Source of the DNA: Mycolicibacterium sp. CR10 | GTDB taxonomy: Bacteria > Actinomycetota > Actinomycetes > Mycobacteriales > Mycobacteriaceae | Assembly (NCBI RefSeq): GCF_005222675.1 | Contig: NZ_STGE01000014.1 | Location: 20,215-84,214, forward strand | Direction of reading: 5' to 3' | Length of the DNA stretch: 64,000 nt | Part shown: piece after piece, positions 26,624 to 36,429 of the stretch | How positions within the stretch are numbered: the first letter of the stretch is position 1 | Layout: the number at the start of each line of letters is the position of its first letter | Position numbers and translations under genes: made by a program | Notes under the pieces: model-generated | Database searches by the model: none | What the model was told of the DNA's origin: nothing | The model's input: only the letters and a program-made list of their open reading frames with translations

Positions 26624-29245
26624 CTAGGCGCCGTAGTAACCCTGCCGCAGCAAGCCCGCGATCTCCTCGACCAGTGGCATGCGGGGGTTCGTGCGGTTGC
26701 TGAGATCCTCGAACGCGGTCATCGCCAGTTCGGGCAGCGCGGCCAGGAATTCATCCTCGGGCACGCCGTACTCCTTCAGTGACCGCGGCATGTCGAGCGT
26801 ATCCAGCAGCTCCTCGACGGCGCGGAACAACCGCTCCCGGCTGTCCTCGGGCTCATGGCCGCCGAAGACCAATTGCCCGATTTGGGCGTACTTCTCGGGC
26901 ACCACGTAGGCCGAGTATCCGGGCGCCGGCATGAACTTGCTCGGCAGGCTCGCGTTGTAGCGCAGCACATGCGGCAGGAAGATCCCGTTGGCCCGGCCGT
27001 GCGCAATGCCGAACTTCGCCCCGACGGCGTGAGCCAGCGCGTGGTTGGTGCCGACGAACGCATTCGAGAACGCCAGCCCCGCAAGCGTTGCGGCATTCGA
27101 CATATCGGTCCGCGCAGAATGGTCGGCGGGATCTGCGTAGGCCCGCGGTAGCGCACCGAAGATCAGCCGCACCGCCTGGGCGCACAACGCGTCGGTATAC
27201 GACGACGCGAAGATCGAGATCACCGCTTCCAGCGCATGCGTCAACGCGTCGAAGCCGGTGTCGGCGGTCAAGGTCGGCGGCATCGACGCCGTCAGCAGCG
27301 GGTCGACGATCGCGAGGTCGGGCACCAGGCTGTAGTCGACCAGCGTCTCCTTGCGACCGTCCACGGTCAACACCGCCGCCGGCGACACCTCCGACCCGGT
27401 GCCGGATGTCGTTGGGATGGCGACCAATTGGAGCCGATGGCGGTCGGTCGGGAAGTCAGCAACCCGCTTGCGCGGATCGAGGAACGGAATCGTCAGCTCC
27501 TCGAGGTTCATCTCGGGATGTTCGTAGAACAACCGCATCGCCTTCGCCGCGTCCAGCACCGATCCGCCGCCCACGGCGATCAGCACGTCGGGCTCGGCCC
27601 GCTGCAGCAGCGCAACGCCGCGGCGGATCAAGGCCTCGTCCGGTTCGGGGGTCACCTCGCTGAACACCTGGACGTGATGGGTGCGCAGCCTGCTGCGCAC
27701 CTGGTCCACCACCCCGCGCTCCTCGGTCAGGGCGTCGGTCACCACCACAACCGTCTCGCAGTCGAGTTCGCGCAGGTTGTCCAGGGCGCCCTCGTTGAAG
27801 TACGTGTTCGACGGCACCCGGAACCACTGCGGCGGGGTCCGCCGGTGCGCCACGGTCTTGATGTTGAGCAGTTGGCGGTAGTTGACGTTCTCGGTGGTGC
27901 TCGACCCACCCCAGGTACCGCAACCCAGCGAGAACGTCGGCGTGAGGTTGTTGTAGATGCCGCCGAGGGCACCAACGGCGGTGGGCGCATTGACCAGAAT
28001 GCGTCCCGTGCGCACCGCCAGGCTGTACCGCTCGATGACGTCGTCGTCGTTGGCGTAGATCGCCGACGTGTGGCCCAGCCCGCCGTGCTCGGTCACCAGC
28101 ACGGCAGCGTCGATGCCGTGCTGGACGTCGCGGGCGCGCACCACGCCGAGCACCGGCATCAGCTTCTCGGCCACTAGCGGATGCGCGGCAAGCGCGTCCA
28201 GATCCGACGGCAACGGCGCCAACAGAATCTTCACCGTCGGCGACACCGTGAAGCCCGCGCGGGCGGCCAACTCAGAAGCCCTCTGCCCCACCGCATCCAG
28301 CGACATCTTGTCGCCGCAGCCGAACGCGAACTCCGCAATCTTGGCGGCCTCTTCGTCACTGAGTAGCCGGGCGCCCATCCGCTCGAATTCGGCGATCATC
28401 TCGTCGTAGATGACATCGTCGATGATGCATGTCTGCTCGGCCGGGCAGATCACTGACGAGTCAAAGGTTTTCGAGATCAGGATGTCGACCACGGCGCCCC
28501 GGACGTCCGCGGTCTTGTGGATGTAGATCGGCGCATTTCCCGGTCCGACGCTCACGCCGGGCTTGCCGGACGCGTTCGCCAGCGCAACGATCTTCGGCCC
28601 GCCGGTGACCCAGACGAAGTCCACCTTCGGATGCTTGAACAGATGATGCGTCACCTCGTGAGCGGCATCGGGAATGACCTGTAGCGCACCCGGCGGCATC
28701 CCGGCCGCTTCGGCGGCTTCGCGCAGGATCTCGACGCTTCGCTCGCAGCAACGCGTCGCGTACGGCGACGGCCGGAAGAGCACCGCGTTGCGGGTCTTCG
28801 CCGCGACGATCGCCTTGAACAGGACCGTGGATGTCGGGTTCGTCACCGGGGTGATCGCCAGCACCACGCCGATCGGCTCGGCGACGTAGCGAATGTTGTT
28901 CTCGATGTCCTCGTCGATGACACCCACGGACTTCTTGCCGCGCAGATAGTCGTGCAGGAATTCGGTCGCCACATAGTTCTTGACGACCTTGTCCTCGAAG
29001 ACACCGAACCCGGTCTCCTCGATCGCCACGCTCGCCAACTCGGCCGCCGCCCGCAGGCCGGCGCGCACCATCGCCTCGACGATCACGTCGACCTGCTCCT
29101 GGTCGAGCTTGCGGAATTCCCGGGCTGCCTCGGCGGCCACCTCGACGATGGCGTCGACTTCGGCCGTGCGCTGCTCATCGGGTGGACTCGGGTTCGTCAG
29201 CTGATGAAGACCGACAGATTCGGTGCCGGTATGTGTCGCCGTCAT
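26624..29245 (-). CDS. adhE: Bifunctional acetaldehyde-CoA/alcohol dehydrogenase AdhE
   Basis: An 873-residue fusion of an N-terminal CoA-acylating aldehyde dehydrogenase (about residues 15-450) and a C-terminal iron-dependent alcohol dehydrogenase (about 470-870). The ALDH nucleophile lies in SSVICPAEQT. The ADH domain has the NAD loop GGGSVLDAAKA and iron ligands in DALTHALEAV and NHALAHAVGAKFGIAHG. It interconverts acetyl-CoA and ethanol with two NADH. Both active sites look intact. AdhE is typical of fermentative bacteria and forms spirosomes there. In an aerobic mycobacterium it may serve hypoxic redox balance or ethanol use. No obvious accessory genes adjoin it. Confidence 0.95.
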   Translation of the reverse strand: MTATHTGTESVGLHQLTNPSPPDEQRTAEVDAIVEVAAEAAREFRKLDQEQVDVIVEAMVRAGLRAAAELASVAIEETGFGVFEDKVVKNYVATEFLHDYLRGKKSVGVIDEDIENNIRYVAEPIGVVLAITPVTNPTSTVLFKAIVAAKTRNAVLFRPSPYATRCCERSVEILREAAEAAGMPPGALQVIPDAAHEVTHHLFKHPKVDFVWVTGGPKIVALANASGKPGVSVGPGNAPIYIHKTADVRGAVVDILISKTFDSSVICPAEQTCIIDDVIYDEMIAEFERMGARLLSDEEAAKIAEFAFGCGDKMSLDAVGQRASELAARAGFTVSPTVKILLAPLPSDLDALAAHPLVAEKLMPVLGVVRARDVQHGIDAAVLVTEHGGLGHTSAIYANDDDVIERYSLAVRTGRILVNAPTAVGALGGIYNNLTPTFSLGCGTWGGSSTTENVNYRQLLNIKTVAHRRTPPQWFRVPSNTYFNEGALDNLRELDCETVVVVTDALTEERGVVDQVRSRLRTHHVQVFSEVTPEPDEALIRRGVALLQRAEPDVLIAVGGGSVLDAAKAMRLFYEHPEMNLEELTIPFLDPRKRVADFPTDRHRLQLVAIPTTSGTGSEVSPAAVLTVDGRKETLVDYSLVPDLAIVDPLLTASMPPTLTADTGFDALTHALEAVISIFASSYTDALCAQAVRLIFGALPRAYADPADHSARTDMSNAATLAGLAFSNAFVGTNHALAHAVGAKFGIAHGRANGIFLPHVLRYNASLPSKFMPAPGYSAYVVPEKYAQIGQLVFGGHEPEDSRERLFRAVEELLDTLDMPRSLKEYGVPEDEFLAALPELAMTAFEDLSNRTNPRMPLVEEIAGLLRQGYYGA

Positions 29246-29385
29246 GTTCCCGCCCTTGACTTCGGAGGACCGCCAAACTCACAGTCTGCGGGCTGCACAT
29301 CCGGGTGACTGGAGGCGAAAGTCCTCTGCAGTCGCGCTGGAGTGCCCCTCCTGGCGCAACCGATGTTCTGCTCGGGCCGAGGACC

Positions 29386-31212
29386 TCAGTCGTAGAGCGC
29401 CGCGATGGCGTCGGCGGAATTCTTCACGATGACACTGCGCTTCGCCTTAAGGCTCGGCGTCAAATCACCTGCGGCAACCGACAACTCGCGGTCGAGGATG
29501 GTGAACTTCTTGATCTGCTCCCACCGGTTGAGCTGCTCGTTGAGGGTGTCGACATACCCGGAGATCAACTCCCGGGTGCTCGGGTGGCGGGCGATCTCAG
29601 GGAAGGGCAGGTTCTCCAGGCCGTTCTTGGCCGCCCAGTCGGTGATCGCATCGGTGTCGAGGCTCACCAGTCCCACGCAGTAGGGCATGGCGTCTCCGTA
29701 CACGATCATCTCGCTCGCGTAGGGGCAGATCGCCTTGAAGGCCGCGGCGATCGCCGATGGCGCCACGTACTTGCCCTGCGACGTCTTGAACAGGTCCTTC
29801 TTCCGGTCGGTGATGCGCAGGAACCCGTCCTCGTCGATCGTGCCGATGTCACCGGTGTACAACCAGCCGTCCGCATCCAGCGTTTCGGCGGTGGCCTCCG
29901 GCAGGTCGTGGTAGCCGGTCATCACACCGGGGCTGCGCAGCAGGATCTCGCCGTCGTCGGCGATCTTGACCTCGGTACCGGGGAACGGCAGCCCGACGGT
30001 TCCGAATCGGTATGCGTTGGGGCGGTTGATGAATGACGCCGCGGCGGACTCCGTCATCCCGTAGCCCTCGAGCACGATGATGCCGACGGCGTCGAACCAC
30101 TGCGCGATGTCGTGATTCAGCGGCGCAGCGGCGGAGACGAAGAATCGCAGCCGCCCCCCGAAGCGCTCTCGGATGGTCGAGAACACCAGCCGGTCCGCGA
30201 CGGCATGCTGGATCGAGAGCAGCGGCGACAGTTTGCGGCCGGCTTCCCGGGCCTGCGAGGCTTCGACCCCCACTCCGATGGCCCAGTCGAAGATGCGCTT
30301 CTTGAGACCGCCCTCCTCAGCGATCATGCCCACGACACGGGCATGGGCCTTCTCGAAAATCCTTGGGGCCGCGGCCATGAACGTCGGATGCAGGACCGCG
30401 AGATTGTCGACGATCTTGTCGACCCGACCGTCGATCGCCGTCGGAAAGCCCACCATCAGCGGCAGCGCGAGCATCACCTTTCCGAACGCGTGGGCCAGCG
30501 GAAGCCACAGGAAGTTCAGGTCGTCGGGACCGATGATGCCGAGCGCGTCGATGGCCGCGGCGGTGTACGTCCAGGCCTGGTGTGGCAGGAGCACACCCTT
30601 CGGCCTGCCCGTGGTGCCGGAGGTGTAGATGATGCTGGCCAGGTGGTCGGGACGGATGCCGGCGACGCGCTGCTCGACGACGTCGGGAGACGTGGCGAGC
30701 AGTTGCTCGCCGCGCCTCTCGAGCTCGTCCAGGGTGATCACGAAGTCCCCGTCGCCCGCGCCGTCGATGATCACCACCTTCTCGACAGCGGGTAGCTCGG
30801 CGCGGTGTTCGAGCAACTTGTCGACCTGCGTCTGGTCCTCGGCGATGACGACGCGACTGCCCGAGTTGGCCACGATGAACGCGACGTCGCGGGCGTTGGT
30901 CGTCGGATACAAGGTGGTGGTGGCGGCGCCGGCACACAGCACCGAGAAGTCGACCAGCACCCACTCGTAGCGTGTCGACGACGCCAGCGCGACGCGATCC
31001 TCGGGGGCGATGCCCAGCGCGACCAACCCGGCGGCGATCCGCTGCACGCGGTCGCCGACCTGCTGCCAGGTGACACTCGCCCAGCCGCCGCCCTCGGGGA
31101 ACCGGAACGCCTCCCGCTGCGGGGTGGCCGCGACACGGTCGAGGAACAGTTGTGCCACCGACGCCCCGTTGTCGTGGTCGGCGACGCTCTCGGTTGCGCT
31201 CAACCTCTCCAT
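29386..31212 (-). CDS. Long-chain fatty-acid-CoA ligase, FadD15-like
   Basis: A 608-residue AMP-forming acyl-CoA synthetase. Motifs are the P-loop-like YTSGTTGRPKGV, the adenylate motif GYGMTESAA, the ATP/ribose motif DGWLYTGDIG and the hinge ITDRKKDLFKTSQGKYVAPS; the C-terminal catalytic lysine region follows. Length and motif spacing match long-chain ligases of the FadD15 type. The ATG at 31212 gives a complete N-terminus. It lies between adhE (140 bp gap downstream) and an F420-type oxidoreductase gene, all on the same strand, but the gaps suggest separate promoters. Confidence 0.92.
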   Translation of the reverse strand: MERLSATESVADHDNGASVAQLFLDRVAATPQREAFRFPEGGGWASVTWQQVGDRVQRIAAGLVALGIAPEDRVALASSTRYEWVLVDFSVLCAGAATTTLYPTTNARDVAFIVANSGSRVVIAEDQTQVDKLLEHRAELPAVEKVVIIDGAGDGDFVITLDELERRGEQLLATSPDVVEQRVAGIRPDHLASIIYTSGTTGRPKGVLLPHQAWTYTAAAIDALGIIGPDDLNFLWLPLAHAFGKVMLALPLMVGFPTAIDGRVDKIVDNLAVLHPTFMAAAPRIFEKAHARVVGMIAEEGGLKKRIFDWAIGVGVEASQAREAGRKLSPLLSIQHAVADRLVFSTIRERFGGRLRFFVSAAAPLNHDIAQWFDAVGIIVLEGYGMTESAAASFINRPNAYRFGTVGLPFPGTEVKIADDGEILLRSPGVMTGYHDLPEATAETLDADGWLYTGDIGTIDEDGFLRITDRKKDLFKTSQGKYVAPSAIAAAFKAICPYASEMIVYGDAMPYCVGLVSLDTDAITDWAAKNGLENLPFPEIARHPSTRELISGYVDTLNEQLNRWEQIKKFTILDRELSVAAGDLTPSLKAKRSVIVKNSADAIAALYD

Positions 31213-31288
31213 TTACCCAGCGTAGGTACCTCGGCGTGGGATTCGAGCGGAATCAGATTCTTGCTCGCGACACCGCGCCGGGACGGCG

Positions 31289-32158
31289 TCAGCCGCCCGG
31301 CACCCACTGGCGGGCCAGAGCTTCGACCCAGGCGCCCGCGGTGGTCGGATCAGCGGGTGGTCCGGCCACCAGCACCAACTCGTCGATGCCGACGTCGGCC
31401 AGTCTTCCGACATCGGCGGGCGCGGGATTCTGGAGCGCCACCGACAGTCGGAGATCGCTCGGATCACGCCCGGCCGAACGGCACATGCTGCGCAACGCGG
31501 ACACCTTTGAGGCCGCCTCCTCGACGTCGGCGAGGTTGAAGCCGTACCAGCCGTCACCCCATGCGGCGACGCGCTTCAGCGCTGCGTCGGTGTTGCCCCC
31601 CAACACGATCGGGATCGACCGCCGCGACGGCTTCGGATTGACCCGGACCCGGTCGAAGGACACGAATTCGCCCGCGTAGGAGGCGATGTCGTCGCGCCAG
31701 AGGCAGCGCATCGCGGCGACGTACTCCACCGTGCGCTGCGCGCGCCGCGGAAAGGGCACCCCGAGGGCGTCGAACTCATCTTTCGACCAGCCGATCCCGA
31801 CGCCGAGCGACAGTCGGCCCCCGCTCAGGGCGTCCAGTGACGCAGCCTGTTTGGCGGTGATCACCGGGTTGTGCTCCGGAAGGAGCAAGACGCCGGTGGC
31901 CAGCCCGATGCGGGTGGTCGCCGCCGCGGCGAAACTCAGCGCGATCAGCGGATCCAACCAGTCGGCGTCCGCCGGCACCGCGATCCGGCCATCGCCGGTG
32001 TACGGGTAGCGCGAGACCGATTCGTCGACCATCACCACGTGCTCGCCCGCCCACAACGTCGCGAAGCCGCACCGGTCCGCCGCCGCGGCGACGGCGTCGA
32101 TCACGCCGCGCTGGGCACCGGCGCCGATGCCGAGGCAGTGCAATCCGAGGCTGGGCAC
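31289..32158 (-). CDS. LLM-class F420-dependent oxidoreductase
   Basis: A 289-residue luciferase-like TIM-barrel enzyme. Signature blocks are ADRCGFATLWAGEHVVM near the N-terminus, PVITAKQAASLDALSGGRLSLGVGIGW in the middle, and IPIVLGGNTDAALKRVAAWGDGWYGF. These are typical of mycobacterial F420-dependent LLM proteins rather than FMN monooxygenases. The GTG at 32158 (VPSLGLHC) begins the fold. The gene is divergent from the Rv3311 homologue. Substrate is unknown. Cofactor assignment rests on family resemblance. Confidence 0.87.
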   Translation of the reverse strand: MPSLGLHCLGIGAGAQRGVIDAVAAAADRCGFATLWAGEHVVMVDESVSRYPYTGDGRIAVPADADWLDPLIALSFAAAATTRIGLATGVLLLPEHNPVITAKQAASLDALSGGRLSLGVGIGWSKDEFDALGVPFPRRAQRTVEYVAAMRCLWRDDIASYAGEFVSFDRVRVNPKPSRRSIPIVLGGNTDAALKRVAAWGDGWYGFNLADVEEAASKVSALRSMCRSAGRDPSDLRLSVALQNPAPADVGRLADVGIDELVLVAGPPADPTTAGAWVEALARQWVPGG

Positions 32159-32303
32159 CCGGCAATCTTGGCAGACTTGACCCGTTACCTGCGGCGACGT
32201 GCCGATTACTGATGTGCGCCTGCCTAACCGTGCGCGGGGTGACACCGTGCGCCCGTCGTCAGGTGTCCCGTCCGGACGTCCGACGACGATGGTTAGGCTG
32301 TGC
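32159..32303. promoter_or_regulatory. Divergent promoter region with mirrored -10-like elements
   Basis: An exact 8-bp inverted pair GCCTAACC (32222-32229) and GGTTAGGC (32288-32295) flanks the centre of the gap. On the plus strand, TAGGCT (32291-32296) stands 7 bp before the ATG at 32304, the spacing expected for a leaderless transcript starting at the A of ATG. On the minus strand the mirrored TTAGGC could be the -10 of the LLM gene. No Shine-Dalgarno sequence precedes 32304. Confidence 0.5.
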
Positions 32304-33557
32304 CGCATGGCTGCTGACATCGTGCCTATCCGGCTCAGGCTGACCAAGGGCGACGTGTACACCTTGTGGGCGCCGCGGTGGCGCGCCGACGGTGACGAGT
32401 GGGAGGCCTTCCTCGGCAAGGACGAGGACCTCTACGTCTTCGAATCCGTCGCCGACCTGGTCGCCTTCGTGCGGACCAACACCGACAACGACATCGCCGA
32501 CCATCCGGCGTGGGAGAAGCTGACCGAGGCCAACGCCCACCGGTTGGACCCCTCCGAGGAGCACACGCACGACCTGGCCGGCTTCGAGGAACTGCTCGCC
32601 GAGAAGCCCACCGACGACAGCGTGGACCAGTTGCACGGCGCGCTGGCCGTCGTGTCGTCGATCGGGACGGTCTGCGAGTTGCCGTCGGTCACCAAGTTCT
32701 TCAACGGCAACCCGGTGCTCGGGACCGTCGGCGGCGGGGCGGAGGCGTTCAGCGGCCGTGCCGGGAAGAAGCGCTGGGCCGAGATCGAGAAGATCATCGC
32801 GCGCGGCTGGGACAAGGTGATCGATGCGATCGACGAGATCATCACCACCCCTGACGTCGACAGCGCTGCCGTGGCGAAGGCCCAGGCCGAGCTCGACGAG
32901 GACGCACCCGAACCCGACGAGGACGACGTGGTGATCGACGACATCGTCGACACCGAGGAGGAGTCCGACGAACTGGCCGCGGTCGCCGAGACCAAGGTGC
33001 TCGGCGGCGACGAGGACTTCTGGGCGCGCGTCGGCATCGACCCGGTCCGGATGATGACCCGCAGCGGCAACTTCTTCACGCTGCGCTGCTACCTGGAGGA
33101 TCGTCCCATCTTCCTGGGCCGCAACGGCCGTATCAGCGTGTTTCCGTCCGAGCGCGCGCTGGCGCGGTACCTCGCCGACGAGCACGACCACGACCTGTCC
33201 GACCTGGCCACCTACGACGACATCCGGACGGCCGCCACGGACGGCTCGCTGCGCGTCGACGTCACCGACGACAACGTCTACGTGCTGACCGACATCGTCG
33301 ACGACCTGGCCGAAGGCCCCGACGCGCTGGACCGCGATCAGCTGGCGCTGGCCGTGGAACTGCTGCAGGACATCGGCGACTACTCCGAAGACCCCAGCGT
33401 GGACGCCAAGCTCGCCACTGACGCGCCGCTGGGACGTCTGATCGGCTGCGTGCTCGAACCCGGTTCCGTCAGCCGGCCGAGCGCGCCCTTCACCGACGCC
33501 GTCGCGCAGTGGGAGTCCCTGGAGACGTTCGTGGAGTCCCGCCTGCGCGAGGAGTGA
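32304..33557 (+). CDS. Conserved acidic protein, Rv3311 homologue, internally duplicated
   Basis: A 417-residue, strongly acidic, soluble protein of unknown function, matching M. tuberculosis Rv3311 in length and place. It is built from two copies of one domain, about residues 8-165 and 242-400, joined by an acidic linker (about 190-225). Matching landmarks are EAFLGKDEDLYVFESVADLVAFV against IFLGRNGRISVFPSERALARYL, and VDQLHGALAVVSSIG against RDQLALAVELLQDIG. The ATG at 32304 lacks a ribosome-binding site but has a well-placed TAGGCT -10 sequence, so a leaderless mRNA is likely. The add gene converges from the other side. Confidence 0.88.
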   Translation, partial: RMAADIVPIRLRLTKGDVYTLWAPRWRADGDEWEAFLGKDEDLYVFESVADLVAFVRTNTDNDIADHPAWEKLTEANAHRLDPSEEHTHDLAGFEELLAEKPTDDSVDQLHGALAVVSSIGTVCELPSVTKFFNGNPVLGTVGGGAEAFSGRAGKKRWAEIEKIIARGWDKVIDAIDEIITTPDVDSAAVAKAQAELDEDAPEPDEDDVVIDDIVDTEEESDELAAVAETKVLGGDEDFWARVGIDPVRMMTRSGNFFTLRCYLEDRPIFLGRNGRISVFPSERALARYLADEHDHDLSDLATYDDIRTAATDGSLRVDVTDDNVYVLTDIVDDLAEGPDALDRDQLALAVELLQDIGDYSEDPSVDAKLATDAPLGRLIGCVLEPGSVSRPSAPFTDAVAQWESLETFVESRLREE

Positions 33558-33584
33558 GTGCGAGCTCGCGGGAGAACGGAACAG

Positions 33585-34673
33585 CTAGCCGACGAGCACG
33601 GCGTAGCGCGGCTTGATCACCTCGTCGATCAGCTCCAACCGCTCACGGAACGAGATGAACGACGACTTCATCGCGTTGATGGTGAACCGCTCCAGATCGC
33701 TCCAGCCGTAGCCGAAGGCCTCGACGAGACGCAGCATCTCCTGGCTCATCGTGGTGTCGCTCATCAACCGGTTGTCGGTGTTGACCGTCACCCGGAAGCG
33801 CAGTCGCGCCAGCAGGGCGAACGGGTGCTCGGCGATACTGGCGACGGCCCCGGTCTGCACGTTCGAGCTGGGACACAGCTCCAACGGGATCCGCTTGTCC
33901 CGCAACAGCGACGCCAGCCGGCCCAGCGTCGCGTCGTCGTCGGAATGGACCTCGATGTCGTCGACGATCCGCACGCCGTGCCCGAGCCGGTCGGCGCCGC
34001 AGAACGCGATCGCCTCGTGGATGGACGGCAGGCCGAACGCCTCGCCCGCATGAATGGTGAAGCGCGCGTTGTTGTTCCGCATGTACTCGAAGGCATCCAG
34101 GTGCCGCGACGGCGGGTAACCGGCCTCCGCGCCCGCGATGTCGAAGCCGACGACGCCCTTGTCGCGGAACCGGATGGCCAGTTCGGCGATCTCCAGCGAG
34201 CGGGCCGCGTGCCGCATCGCGGTGACCAGGCAGCGCACCACGATCGTCTTGCCGGCGGCCCCCGCGGCCTTCTCGCCGTCGACGAACCCGGCGAGCACCG
34301 CGTCGACGACGGCGTCCAGCGACAACCCGCCGTCGATGTGCAGCTCGGGCGCGAACCGGACCTCGGCGTAGACGACGTTGTCCGCGGCCAGGTCCTCGAC
34401 GCATTCGAAGGCCACCCGGTGCAAAGCCTCGGGTGTCTGCATGACGCCGACGGTGTGCGCGAACGGCTCCAGGTAGCGCACCAGCGACCCGCTGTGTGCC
34501 GCCGTCCGGAAGAAGTTCGCCAGCGAGTCCACGTCGTGGGCGGGCAGCTCGTCGTAGCCGTTCTGTTCGGCGAGATCGAGCACCGTCGCGGGTCGCAGAC
34601 CGCCATCGAGGTGGTCGTGCAGCAGCGCCTTGGGTGCCTGCCGGATGTTCTCCAGGGTCAACGGTGTGGTCAC
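33585..34673 (-). CDS. add: Adenosine deaminase
   Basis: A 362-residue zinc enzyme that deaminates adenosine to inosine. Zinc ligands His19 and His21 are in the N-terminal LLHDHLDGG. Further active-site motifs are [19 protein letters not shown] and [13 protein letters not shown]. The GTG at 34673 overlaps the deoA stop (GTGA), so this is the third gene of a cdd-deoA-add operon, as in M. tuberculosis (Rv3313c). Inosine made here can be cleaved by PunA encoded at 11739. Confidence 0.95.
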   Translation of the reverse strand: MTTPLTLENIRQAPKALLHDHLDGGLRPATVLDLAEQNGYDELPAHDVDSLANFFRTAAHSGSLVRYLEPFAHTVGVMQTPEALHRVAFECVEDLAADNVVYAEVRFAPELHIDGGLSLDAVVDAVLAGFVDGEKAAGAAGKTIVVRCLVTAMRHAARSLEIAELAIRFRDKGVVGFDIAGAEAGYPPSRHLDAFEYMRNNNARFTIHAGEAFGLPSIHEAIAFCGADRLGHGVRIVDDIEVHSDDDATLGRLASLLRDKRIPLELCPSSNVQTGAVASIAEHPFALLARLRFRVTVNTDNRLMSDTTMSQEMLRLVEAFGYGWSDLERFTINAMKSSFISFRERLELIDEVIKPRYAVLVG

Positions 34674-36010
34674 GGAACCATCCGATCGATGATGAGCGGC
34701 CGAGGGGCCGGTGAGTGATCCCCGACACTCCACGCGCCGTCGAGTTCGGCCAGCGCCGCCCCGAACCGGTCCGGGGTGTCGGTGTAGAGGGTGAACAACG
34801 CTTCGCCCGCCGCGACGGGCTCGCCGGGCCTGCGGTGGATGCGCATCCCGGCGCCGAACTGGACACGCTGACCCGGCTCGGAGCGGCCCGCTCCGAGGCG
34901 CCACACCGCCAGCCCCACCGCCATCGCGTCGATATCGCCCATCGTGCCACCGCGCGGTGCCGTCACGGTCTCCTCATGCGCACCGACGGGTAACGCGTCG
35001 GCGAACAGACACGTCACGTCTCCCCCCTGGGCGGCCACCAGCTCCCGGAACCGGTCCATCGCGGACCCGTCGCGCAGGGTCTGCGCCGGGTCCACCCCGT
35101 CGACGCCGGCGGCATCGAGCATCTCGCGTGCCAACGCCAACGTCAGCTCCACGACGTCGTCGGGTCCGCCGCCCTCGAGCACCTCCAGCGACTCGACCAC
35201 CTCGATGGCGTTACCGACGGTGCGTCCCAACGGCACTTCCATATCGGTGAGCAACGCGCGGGTGAGCAACCCGTACTCCGTCCCCAGATCGACCATCGTG
35301 CGCGCCAACTGCCGCGACTCGGCCTCGGTGGCCAGGAAGGCACCCGAACCGACCTTGCAGTCCAGCACCAGCGCGTGGGTGCCTTCGGCGATCTTCTTGC
35401 TCATCACCGAGCTGGCGATCAGTGGCAGTGACTCGGTGGTGCCGGTGACGTCACGCAACGCGTAAATCTTGCGGTCGGCCGGTGCGAGCTCGCCGGCGGC
35501 GAAGATCGCCGCGCCGAGGTCACAGAGTTGCTGGCGGATCTGGGTTTTGGTGATCTCGGCGGTGAATCCGGGAATGGACTCCAATTTGTCCAGGGTGCCG
35601 CCGGTATGGCCGAGACCACGCCCCGCCGCCTGCGGTACCGCGCCGCCGCAGGCCATGACGACGGGCACCAGCGGGATCGTGATCTTGTCCCCGACACCGC
35701 CGGTGGAGTGTTTGTCGACCAACGCCAACGGCTTGCCGCCGCGACGCAGATCACCAAAGTCGAGCCGCTCCCCCGAATCGACCATCGCGGCGGTCCATCG
35801 GGCGATCTCGGCGGTGGTCATGCCGCGCAGGAAGATCGCCATCAACAGTGCCGACATCTGCGCGTCGGCGACGCGGCCGTGGGTGTAGGCGTCGATCACC
35901 CAGTCGATGGCGTCGTCGGACAGGACGCCGCCGTCACGCTTGGTCCGGATGACCGACGGAGCATCGAGATGCGACATGGGCTCGGGTGCGTCGAATGTGA
36001 ACTGTGTCAC
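34670..36010 (-). CDS. deoA: Thymidine phosphorylase
   Basis: A 446-residue pyrimidine-nucleoside phosphorylase releasing deoxyribose-1-phosphate. The phosphate-binding signature [17 protein letters not shown] and the [21 protein letters not shown] segment are diagnostic. The N-terminal alpha domain starts with [11 protein letters not shown]. The C-terminal alpha/beta domain includes the biotin-carrier-like [19 protein letters not shown]. The GTG at 36010 overlaps the cdd stop. It is the middle gene of cdd-deoA-add, equivalent to Rv3314c. Confidence 0.96.
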   Translation of the reverse strand: MTQFTFDAPEPMSHLDAPSVIRTKRDGGVLSDDAIDWVIDAYTHGRVADAQMSALLMAIFLRGMTTAEIARWTAAMVDSGERLDFGDLRRGGKPLALVDKHSTGGVGDKITIPLVPVVMACGGAVPQAAGRGLGHTGGTLDKLESIPGFTAEITKTQIRQQLCDLGAAIFAAGELAPADRKIYALRDVTGTTESLPLIASSVMSKKIAEGTHALVLDCKVGSGAFLATEAESRQLARTMVDLGTEYGLLTRALLTDMEVPLGRTVGNAIEVVESLEVLEGGGPDDVVELTLALAREMLDAAGVDGVDPAQTLRDGSAMDRFRELVAAQGGDVTCLFADALPVGAHEETVTAPRGGTMGDIDAMAVGLAVWRLGAGRSEPGQRVQFGAGMRIHRRPGEPVAAGEALFTLYTDTPDRFGAALAELDGAWSVGDHSPAPRPLIIDRMVP

Positions 36011-36429
36011 GGCGTTTCCTCGACGGGGCGCCTGGCGCGGGCCAGATCGTCGGGGCCGAACGCGTCGGGTAGCAGCTCGCGCAGCGGCTTCGGGCCCTGC
36101 GGGTGGTCGATGAGCAGCTCCGGTCCGCCATGCTCCAGCAGCACCTGACGGCAGCGACCGCACGGCATCAGCACCTCGCCGTCGGGGCCCACGCAGGACA
36201 GCGCGACCAGCCTTCCGCCGCCGCCGGAATGTAGGGCGCAGACCACCGCGCACTCGGCGCAGAGACCTAGGCCATATGAGACATTCTCCACATTGCATCC
36301 GGCCACCATCCGGTGATCGTCCACCAGGGCGGCCGCACCGACCCGGAACGTCGAATACGGCGCGTAGGCATTGGCCGAAGCATCTATTGCTTTGCGGCGC
36401 AACATGTTCCAGTCAACATCAGCAGCCAT
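36007..36429 (-). CDS. cdd: Cytidine deaminase
   Basis: A 140-residue tetrameric-class cytidine deaminase. The zinc site is complete: Cys57-Ala-Glu59 (LCAECAVV) with the proton-shuttling glutamate, and PCGRC with Cys90 and Cys93. The substrate-binding block GCNVENVSYG precedes it. The ATG at 36429 is chosen for match to M. tuberculosis Cdd (Rv3315c). The C-terminus is a few residues longer than that protein. It is the first gene of cdd-deoA-add and divergent from sdhC. Confidence 0.96.
   Translation of the reverse strand: MAADVDWNMLRRKAIDASANAYAPYSTFRVGAAALVDDHRMVAGCNVENVSYGLGLCAECAVVCALHSGGGGRLVALSCVGPDGEVLMPCGRCRQVLLEHGGPELLIDHPQGPKPLRELLPDAFGPDDLARARRPVEETP

Noticed and set aside
34670..36298. 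542-residue version of thymidine phosphorylase
   Set aside because: The N-terminal extension overlaps cdd in another frame. GTG 36010, overlapping the cdd stop, gives the family length.
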